Assembly (NCBI GenBank): GCA_037176725.1
Contig: JAZBRS010000035.1
Location: forward strand, 44,030,001 to 44,094,000
Reading direction: 5' to 3'
Length of the DNA: 64,000 nucleotides
Source of the DNA: Posidonia oceanica
Lineage: Eukaryota; Streptophyta; Magnoliopsida; Alismatales; Posidoniaceae
Every line of letters starts with the position of its first letter. The stretch's first letter is position 1. A program made the translations under genes and the position numbers. Shown piece by piece: positions 57,301 through 64,000 of the stretch. The notes beneath the pieces are model-generated. The model did no database searches and was not told where the DNA came from. It saw only the letters and a program-made list of their open reading frames with translations.

Positions 57301-57950
57301 AATTTAGTATAGATCATGCATGCATCTATCTACTATCAAATCATCTCCCTTTGCCTCCTTCCTCCCACTCTGCAAGGCTCAGCTTGACACTGGGATAGTA
57401 CTTCTGCCTAGACAGGTTGACCGCCTTTGAGCCTCAGATCAGTCTATCACCACCAATGCAGCAACTCAGGGAATATATCAGCAACCAAAGACAGGACAGT
57501 CACTTTAGAGGTAGCAGGACAACCTTGGCACCTTGGGGCCCCTCATGGCTCGTCGGGCCTGTGCAGTCAGCCACCACTCCTCATCTCTGTACGGCTTCGC
57601 TCTGGGTGGACGAAGTCTCATTTCGCTTGCCCCCTACCTCCGTGCAAGACAAGGACAAGCGTCCCCCTTTTTTGTGTGACTATGCTCCAGACAGATGAAG
57701 CTCCTCTCCTTTGTCCCCTCGCTCCGCACGAACGAGGATGAGAGTGCCTTTTGTGCAACTTCACCCTGTACAGGCGAAGCCCCCCTTTGCATGGCTGAAT
57801 ATGCTTGAAATCTATGGTCTGATTGATAGCTGTAGCGTTTGAACTGCTTTATCAGCTTTTATATGCACATCTATTTTTTTGAAAGCCAGTATTGTATGCC
57901 TGCTCTTGATTCGAATTGATGAACAGCTCTGGCTTCAGGTACTTGAAGAC
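57301..57950 (+). other. Spacer with hairpin-like segments, element D
   Basis: Between 57580 and 57790 are several GAAG-type inverted repeats (for example CTTCG...CGAAG near 57594-57620 and CTTC...GAAG near 57762-57780). Near 57937 is the TTCAG|GTACT junction aligned with A and B. No gene is supported. Confidence 0.4.
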
Positions 57951-57983
57951 TCTGCACTAGTTGCCCGCATCCTTTTCTGCGCA

Positions 57984-59184
57984 ATGGGCTTCCCTACTTT
58001 GGTGACCCCCACCCATTGCTCTGGGACTCTTCGCGAATGGATTCGCCAACTTACCGAGGGCGACCGTGAGAGGCTGTGCCTATGGGGCCTCCCGTCCAAG
58101 CTTCTGAAGGCAGCTGATGTAGAGGTGAGCTGGCATCTGCTGTGTGCTGCGGCGAGGTTCTGGAAACCAGCACACCACGTCTTCCGCTTCGGCAGGGTAG
58201 AGCTAACCCCCACGTTGGAGTAAATACACCGGATCTACGGCTTCTCCATGCTAATGGGGCCTACCATTTTCATGATGCAGGAAGGATACATTACAGCCCT
58301 GTGGCTGCTGACTAGGCTCCTAACTGAGGAGTGCCAGAAAAAGTTGATTTGCACCAGCGGGCCTAAGCCCATGCTCAGCCTAGCATATTTTGATGAAGTT
58401 GCCAAGAAGCGCACCGAGCTCGGAGATGAATTGTGGCTCCGGGGTTTTGTTACTCGCTTCTTAGGCGAGCTTGTATTCAGCCACGGCCGGATGACAGTCG
58501 CAATCGAAGTCGCCAATTGCACATGCCATGGTAACCCGGCAGATTGACCTAGCCCCAATGGTTCTGGTAGAAACATACTGCGGACTGAACTGCATCTCTT
58601 ACTGCTGCCGCAACTTTCATGCTTGCGGGGCCTTAGTAAAGGTCTGGCTAGCGGGACACTTGGGGGCGTACATCCTGCACCCACAGAGGATAGCTTTTGA
58701 GACATACTGCAGTAGCGGCCATGCCAAGACAATCAAGACTGTCCGCGAGGAGTATGAAAGGCTGGAAAAGCTGACAGATGATACAGTAACTTGGCGCATC
58801 ATCCCGTCTGCGGCTGAACCCTTCACTGTCTTCTTCAGCGCCCACGACAGGCGACTAGTTGTACTACTAGGATTTACAGGGGGCGTCGAGTACCACCCCA
58901 TCTGGGTGATGTGGCAATTCGACTTCCAACAGGGTGCCTTTGTCAATAGCATAGCTTTCGACCTCCTTCGACTCTATCCACTGAACACAACTACTGCTAC
59001 AGCAAGGTTAGCCAACCTCTTGCGCGATGGAGTGCAATCATCTGACATTGCGGCTGTAAAGGGCTCAGGATGTACTCCTGAGTAATTGACTGAAGTGCAG
59101 GGGCTCTGGCCCATTAATGAGATCCCACCTGGCACGCCTCTGTTCCCTGATTCCAGGAAGTCTAAGAAGCCCTGGACCAATTAG
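57984..59184 (+). pseudogene. Broken DUF7745-like ORF of element D
   Basis: Starts at ATG 57984-57986 (MGFPTLVTPTHC), the start also supported by A. It continues as AARFWKPAHHVFRFGRVELTPTLE to a TAA at 58221-58223, on to 58515, where two bases are missing relative to A and B (VAIEVA|NCTC), and then in another frame (MVTRQIDLAP) to TAA 59083-59085, ending near KSKKPWTN with TAG 59182-59184. Two stops and one frameshift make it non-functional. It lies 1.5 kb after the pol stop on the same strand, as in A and B. Confidence 0.82.
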
Positions 59185-59639
59185 AGCACTCGCGTAGCTG
59201 TGCGCTTTATCCAAGTCTTGTTATATCTTGTTCCGCCCGGCTGTGGGCATGTAATCAAGACTTGAATCAATGCAATGATGTTTTGTTGTGCCAATTGCTT
59301 GTATGATGAGTTGCCTTCCATACATACCCTCGCACAACCTTGGCCTTGAGCCGTTTGTCTACTTTGCAATCAGAGCACTGCTTCAATTTCACACATCAAA
59401 CCCCTTAGAGCCATGAGGAGGGCACTATCGGATCCTGACAGTTTTGCAAGTTCAGAAGCAACTGCCAACAGTTTCAACACCAGAAGGCTACAAGAAAACC
59501 CTGCATTCCATCGGATGCCAAAATCTCTGCGGATCAATCCCGGCAAGTCCAGCAAAGCCACCAAGCGCTCTCGGCAGGATCTTTGCTGGGATGGTAGCCC
59601 TAACTACTCGTTTGACAAGCGCATCGGTTTTGTCTATGT
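59185..59639 (+). other. 3' UTR of element D, unrepeated part
   Basis: No repeat and no conserved frame. I see nothing coding here. Confidence 0.5.
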
Positions 59640-59760
59640 CCATCGTTTTTCGATGCCAAGAGCGCTTCGACTGTCCCCTGGTATCATCCCTGATACTAGG
59701 GGCATCTTTTTTGCAGCCCTATGGTGTCACTCTCTTCCTATTGGTTTGTGAGTCTGCTTG
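59640..59760 (+). other. Conserved hairpin block of element D 3' UTR, copy 1
   Basis: The small stem CATCG/CGATG near 59641-59655 is followed by the long hairpin with arms CCCCTGGTATC (59675-59685) and GATACTAGGGG (59692-59702), 11 bp with one G-U pair in the transcript. Confidence 0.75.
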
Positions 59761-60910
59761 TTTCCTTGCTTTGAGGACAAGCCCTTTGCGTGCCTTTTCA
59801 AAGTCACGTCTGTTTGTTTCCTTAATTTGAGGACAAGTCTCCCCTTTGCATGCCCTTTCGAGATCATGTCTGCTTGCTTCCTTACTTTGAGGAATGAGCA
59901 CCTTTGCATGCCCCTTCGAGGTCATGTCTGCTTGCTTCCTTACTTGAGGAACGAGCACCTTTGCATGCCCTTTCAAGGTCATGTCTGCTTGTTTCCTTAC
60001 TTTGAGGACAAGCCCTTTGCGTGCCTTTTCGAAATCACATTTGCTTGTTTCCTCGCTTTGAGGACAAGCCCTTTGCATGCCTTTTCGAAGTCACATCAGC
60101 TTGTTTCCTTAATTTGAGGACAAGTCTCCCCTTTGCATGCCCTTTTGAGGTCATGTCTGCTTGTTTCCTTACCTTGAGGACAAGCCCTTTGTGTGCCTTT
60201 TTGAATTCACGTCTGCTTGCTTCCTCACTTTGAGGAATGAGCACCTTTGCGTGCCTTTTCGAAGTCACGTCTGCTTGTTTCCTTAATTTGAGGACAAGTC
60301 TCCCTTTTGCATGCCCTTTCGAGGTCATGTCTGCTTGTTTCCTTACTTTGAGAAATGAGCGCCTTTGTATGTCCTTTCGCGGTCATGTCTGCTTGCTTCC
60401 TTACTTTGAGGACAAGTGCCTTTGCATGCCCTTTCGAGGTCATGTCTGCTTGCTTCCTTACTTTGAGGACGAGCGCCTTTGCATGCCCTTTCGAGGTCAT
60501 GTCTGTTTGCTTCCTTACTTTGAGGATGAGCGCCTTTGCATGCCCTTTCGAGGTCATGTCTGCTTGCTTCCTTACTTTGAGGACGAGCGCCTTTGCATGC
60601 TCTTTCGAAGTCATGTCTGCTTGCTTCCTTACTTTGAGGAACGAGCCCTTTGCATGCCATCTCGAGGTCATGTCTGCTTGCTTCCTTACTTTGAGGAACG
60701 AGCGCCTTTGCATGCCCTTTTGAGGACTTGTCTGCTTGCTTCCTTACTTTGAGGAACGAGCACCCTTTGCATGCCCTTTCGAGGTCATGTCTGCTTGCTT
60801 CCTTACTTTGAGAGACGAGTGCCTTTGCATGCCCTTTCGAGGTCATGTCTGCTCGCTTCATTGCTTTAAGGACGAGCCCCTTTTCTTTGGCATGCCTCTT
60901 TGGAGTCTCG
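59761..60910 (+). repeat. Element D hairpin repeat array, about 57-bp unit, about 20 copies
   Basis: Units of 55 to 62 bp with TTTGCATGCCCTTTCGAGG and TCATGTCTGCTTGCTTCC. In the transcript each forms a small hairpin: outer stem CAUG/CAUG, one mismatch, inner stem CCU/AGG, loop UUCG. Three units (about 59786, 60250 and, with one wobble, 60192) have CGUG/CACG and CUU/AAG-type arms instead. A few units have mismatched arms (60019, 60075). Both strands are open over long stretches, giving spurious frames; no protein is conserved with A or B. Confidence 0.9.
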
Positions 60911-61260
60911 CCCGCTTGCTTCCTCTGTTGAGGACAAGTCTTTCCTTCCGAGCTGGCAGCCCCAATTGCTCGGTTGACGTCCGTCATAGTTGTCCAACTC
61001 TTCTTTTGATGCTAAGGGCGCTTCGGCTGTCCCCTGGTATCATCCTCCTAATACCAGGGGCATCTTAATTTGTTGCCCTAGGTATCTTCTTTGGTTTGGT
61101 AGTCCTGGCTACCCAGATGACACCCGTCACCCTATCTGGCATTCTTTATTTGGGCTGATAACCCTAACTATCCAGTTTGAGTTCGTCAACTCGTTGGGCC
61201 AATAACCCAAACTATCCGGCATTGGGTCCATCAACCCACCACACATCATACAGCATCGCA
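60911..61260 (+). other. Element D 3' UTR modules shared with the 114-bp repeat of B, and hairpin block copy 2
   Basis: Three related modules of the form GGGCTG..ACCC..AACT..CCGG..CGTCAAC are spaced between 60945 and 61235; B carries the same module in its 114-bp unit. Between them is the long hairpin with 10-bp perfect arms CCCCTGGTAT (61031-61040) and ATACCAGGGG (61051-61060). Confidence 0.6.
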
Positions 61261-61530
61261 TTATCACCAGCACATTGCATTGGCACACGTAGCATCATGC
61301 ACCTATGTAAATCCCCCGTAGGGTCAGCATCGGTACGAATCACTGTGTCACCAAGTAGAGCAAGCATGCACATTAGCATAGGCTTTATTTTGGCATCATC
61401 GTTTTTGCACTACACCCGCACTTTGCATCTGCATTCGCATTCGCATCGTGGCAACGGGTCATGACTTTCGGTGCATCTGCTGAATAAGTGACTCACGCCG
61501 ACAGTGCTTGTGCTCCTGCCAGTTCCGCGA
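61261..61530 (+). other. Element D 3' UTR, last part
   Basis: CAT- and GCAT-rich untranslated stretch before the polypurine tract. No gene is seen. Confidence 0.45.
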
Positions 61531-61603
61531 GGTGTCTTTGTCAACCCTGAGCAGCGGCCTCGGTCCCCTTGACTGCGCTCAGGGAGGGACATCTGTAGAC
61601 ACC
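61531..61603 (+). promoter_or_regulatory. Element D polypurine tract with enclosing stems
   Basis: The purine run AGGGAGGGA ends 4 bases before the LTR start at 61594. The inner 8-bp stem is CCCTGAGC (61545-61552) with GCTCAGGG (61577-61584). The outer stem is shorter than in A and B: GGTGTC (61531-61536) with GACACC (61598-61603). Confidence 0.75.
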
Positions 61604-63334
61604 CCATTTTGACGGTCGTTTAGTTGGAGAATCTCTAGAAGCTTGCTCGGAAGATGGCTCAGCGAACCCTATTTCAAACCCTACCCAAGACCTACCCAAA
61701 ACCAACTCAAAACAAACCGTTTCCCTTTTTCACAACTCAACCCGAAACTTACTCAACACCCAAACCCAACACAGGCCCAGCAAAAGCCCAACCCACTGAG
61801 CTACATGCTTGGTCGCCCCGTGTAGAGGCGACTAACTTCGCTGCCCCTCCATGAGGCGACTAAGTTAGGCGCCACTTCACTCGGCGACTCACCTGCAAAT
61901 CAGAACGCCGCCCAAACCATTCCCACGCGGCCGTTGCCGATCGTCGTCCCCTATCACCCGTCACCTCTGCACTTACTACCTTGCTCCCGCCATCTGCTAG
62001 GTGACGAAAAGCATTTACTTGGCTGCCCCTTTTGTCGTTTCCCCCACTCAAAGAACCCATCATCACCTCTGCTGGCCGCATGCTTTGACGTCCTCATCCT
62101 CCTCGCCGACGGCCTGCACTCACCTCCATCACCTCACCACTTACTCGGCCTGCCACGCCCGGCCCCTTTTCTACTCTCACGCCACTCTCTGAGCCCCTCC
62201 TTCCTCACATGGAAAGCCACCCATCCAACAAAACCCATTTGCCAGCCAACAGTTCAAACCCCTAGCTCACACATTCCACACGCACCTTGCTTCTGAACTC
62301 AACTCCAGAGCTCCCTTGTGCGATCCTAGAGCCTCCCTGAGCTTCCTTGTGTGATTCCGATCAACCGAGGGTCCATTCCATGCTTCACCGATGTCGTCTT
62401 CCACAACTCCGGTGACGCTTCTCCAACTCCGATCGTTACGTCTGACGAGCCACAAGAGGTACACACCTCTATACATTGCATGCCTAAGGGTCCGGGAAGC
62501 TTCCCGGACCCCTCCCCTTCCTTCCTAGTATTTCAAATGCCATGTTAACACTCTCGGCCGGCCCAACGGTCGACGACACACAGCAACGCCGGTGAGCTGC
62601 CGGCGGAGGCAGGAAAGAGGCCTCAACCTCTCCCCTTAGCCTGTGAGTACATCCTCGCATCCTCCTCCATGCCACATTGTCCCCTAGGCTCTTCTGTGAG
62701 CTTTCGGACACCTTGGTGGTCGGAATTCGTCGACCTCCAGTAGCACAAAACGGAGGAGGTGGGTGGAGCTCCTCGAGCCACTGTTTTCCACGCCAATGGT
62801 GTGGTTGGATTCCTGGTAGTGCCCTCATGCTTCCTAGATCCTCCTCGGAATTTTAGGCCTCGCCCAAGAGGTGGGAAGTGACGTTGAAGTCCGATAAGCT
62901 GACTGCCAGTTCAGCTGCCGGCGAGACCAGCGATTGAGCTGCAATGCTCAGAGCCTACCGGCCGGACTTTGAGTCGTTGCTCCGACCGACTCAAAGCCCC
63001 ATTATCTTTACTGATTATATGTTTGCACTCATGGATGATAGCTCTACATGTCTGTATGCTTAGTTTTTTATTTAGCTTTGCCTCAGGGTCTTGGTCCAGC
63101 CTTGAACATGGCTGTTTGGCCACTAGAGTTGTAGGTCAGCCGCCGGTCTGACCGGTGACTGGGCTGCAACTCCAGACAGCTTCCCGGCCAAGTTCAGGCC
63201 AGTGTACCCCATGACCTACTTATCCATTTGCCAGTTTGAATGCATGTTTCTCTTCCTGATTATGCCTACTTCGTTTCCATGTTCAAGTTTTTTGTCGTGG
63301 TTTCGGCAATGAAAGCCATAGCTTGGAGTACTGC
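61594..63334 (+). repeat. Element D 3' LTR, truncated or interrupted
   Basis: Starts TGTAGACACCCCATTTTGAC, identical over 20 bases to the element-sense start of A's LTR, then diverges completely. After 1.7 kb it gives way to LTR sequence in the opposite orientation (E) without having shown its own U5 block, so its end is missing here. It includes a 24-bp perfect palindrome (62488-62511). The open frames are short, with no recognisable product. Confidence 0.75.
62488..62511. repeat. 24-bp perfect palindrome in D LTR
   Basis: Two 12-base arms meet without a loop at the central AAGCTT; the arm is GGGTCCGGGAAG. Confidence 0.9.
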
Positions 63335-64000
63335 TGTGACCATCTTCAGGGGTCCCAGCGACCTTAAGGGGGACGGATCACTGCCATGAGCTTGCGCGCG
63401 TCCCCGATCATCGGTACGAAGGGATCATGGAATAGGTGAATCCGAGGGTGGATGCTTGACTTGGGAAAACACCAGAATATGGAAAAAGCGAAAAACAAGG
63501 GAAAAAAGGTAAAGAAAGGGGAGTTGCCACCTAGTCTATTAAATGCAGGAAGACGAGGAAAATCGGATAAGGAAATAGAAGGAAAACATGTGATGCAATG
63601 CAAAGAAACATGAAATCTGACTTGAAAGGGTGTGACACAAGGTCGCTGCAGTCTAGAGAGATGGGTAAGGACTTCTATTGCGCATGGGGAAGGTATTAGG
63701 CATCCCCATGCACTAGAGGAGCGGTCTTCCTGGGCCACTTCCGCTTTTGCATAGTCAATGTAGGTGAATCATGCCAATTAATGTATGCTTCAAGAAGCAA
63801 AATGCAAGGATGCAATGCTATGACATTTTGAAAACATGCAGGATGCTGATAAATGAAGGGGATGCGTTTTAAAACATGAAAACCAGGTTCAGGTACGCTA
63901 CCAGTGTTCTGGGACTTAAACTGGGCACTTGCGCCACTACGGCACTGGGATCATTCGCTGGGGATTCCCGCTCAGTCATCGCGCTGGCAATTCAAACAGA
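63335..64000 (-). mobile_element. Element E: partial LTR of a more distant Tat element
   Basis: The left boundary is uncertain; TGTGAC at 63335 is a candidate end. Similarity to A and B LTRs is patchy: GGGAAAACACC near 63460, the run before AGTTGCCACCTAGTCTATTAAA near 63523-63545 (here split between motifs), and above all the U5 block at about 63630-63755 (AAGGTATTAGGCATCCCC). Orientation is that of A and B. It runs off the window. Confidence 0.65.

Larger units (their letters stand above)
56460..63334 (+). mobile_element. Element D: 3' part of a plus-strand Tat/Ogre element
   Basis: The host element of A. Its last pol codons start at the A junction; its LTR, gag and most of pol must lie left of A, outside the window. 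Visible parts are the pol end, conserved non-coding blocks, a broken DUF7745-like ORF, a hairpin repeat array, the polypurine tract and part of the 3' LTR, in the same order as the mirrored A and B. Confidence 0.88.

Noticed and set aside
59719..60987. Lys/Arg-rich or Phe/Cys-rich repeat proteins over the D array
   Set aside because: Open on both strands because the unit lacks stops; unit length varies and frames drift.
61643..63151. Short open frames in D LTR
   Set aside because: No similarity to known families, overlapping frames on both strands, none conserved in A or B.
62900..63200. Two loosely similar stretches of about 60 bp (62900-62975 and 63130-63190) as a duplication
   Set aside because: Similarity is patchy by eye and could be due to GC-rich composition.

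Overview
The window is plant nuclear DNA, almost certainly from a flowering plant, and it consists entirely of nested LTR retrotransposons. I found no host gene, rRNA, tRNA, CRISPR array or bacterial-type operon. All elements belong to one group of Ty3/Gypsy retrotransposons, the Tat/Ogre lineage. The grounds are the reverse transcriptase and integrase motifs, a decayed native RNase H followed by a second archaeal-type RNase H, a primer-binding site matching tRNA-Arg(ACG), an extra ORF upstream of gag, very long LTRs (about 5.6 to 6 kb) and tandem repeats in the 3' untranslated region. I cannot name the species.

Layout. Positions 1-1986: LTR end of element C (+ sense), which stops abruptly and abuts element A head to head. 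Positions 1987-56459: element A (- sense). Its 3' LTR is 1987-7544, its internal part 7545-22443, and its 5' LTR is split into 22444-26265 and 54602-56459. The split is caused by element B (- sense, 26266-54596, 28331 bp), which has two equally long, nearly identical 5987-bp LTRs and an exact 5-bp target duplication (AGAAG). A in turn sits 10 codons before the end of the pol gene of element D (+ sense). The rest of D occupies 56460 to about 63334: end of pol, a DUF7745-like ORF, a hairpin repeat array, the polypurine tract, and a 3' LTR broken near 63335 by the LTR of a more distant relative, E (- sense). Inferred order of insertion is D, then A, then B. C came after A, and E after D.

Each element runs, in its own sense direction: LTR, tRNA-Arg PBS, about 1.3 kb leader, small ORF1 rich in Pro/Ser/Ala, gag, protease, long Ser/Ala-rich linker, RT, degenerate RNase H, archaeal-type RNase H, integrase, conserved non-coding blocks, DUF7745-like ORF, arrays of short hairpin repeats, polypurine tract, LTR. 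In A and D every ORF is broken. In B, gag-pol carries several stops and one frameshift, but the DUF7745-like ORF is open throughout.

The most interesting signal is in the 3' untranslated regions. All three elements carry strings of short hairpins in tandem repeats, differing in sequence between elements. Within each array the two arms of a stem change together (GATAG/CTATC, GACAG/CTGTC, GGTAG/CTACC, GATGA/TCATC in A and B; CATG/CATG and CGTG/CACG in D). In B most imperfect pairs would be G-U wobbles in the transcript strand but A-C mismatches in the other. One longer hairpin (CCCCUGG...CCAGGGG) is shared by A, B and D, and the polypurine tract is enclosed by two nested stems. This looks like conserved RNA (or single-stranded DNA) structure of unknown purpose.
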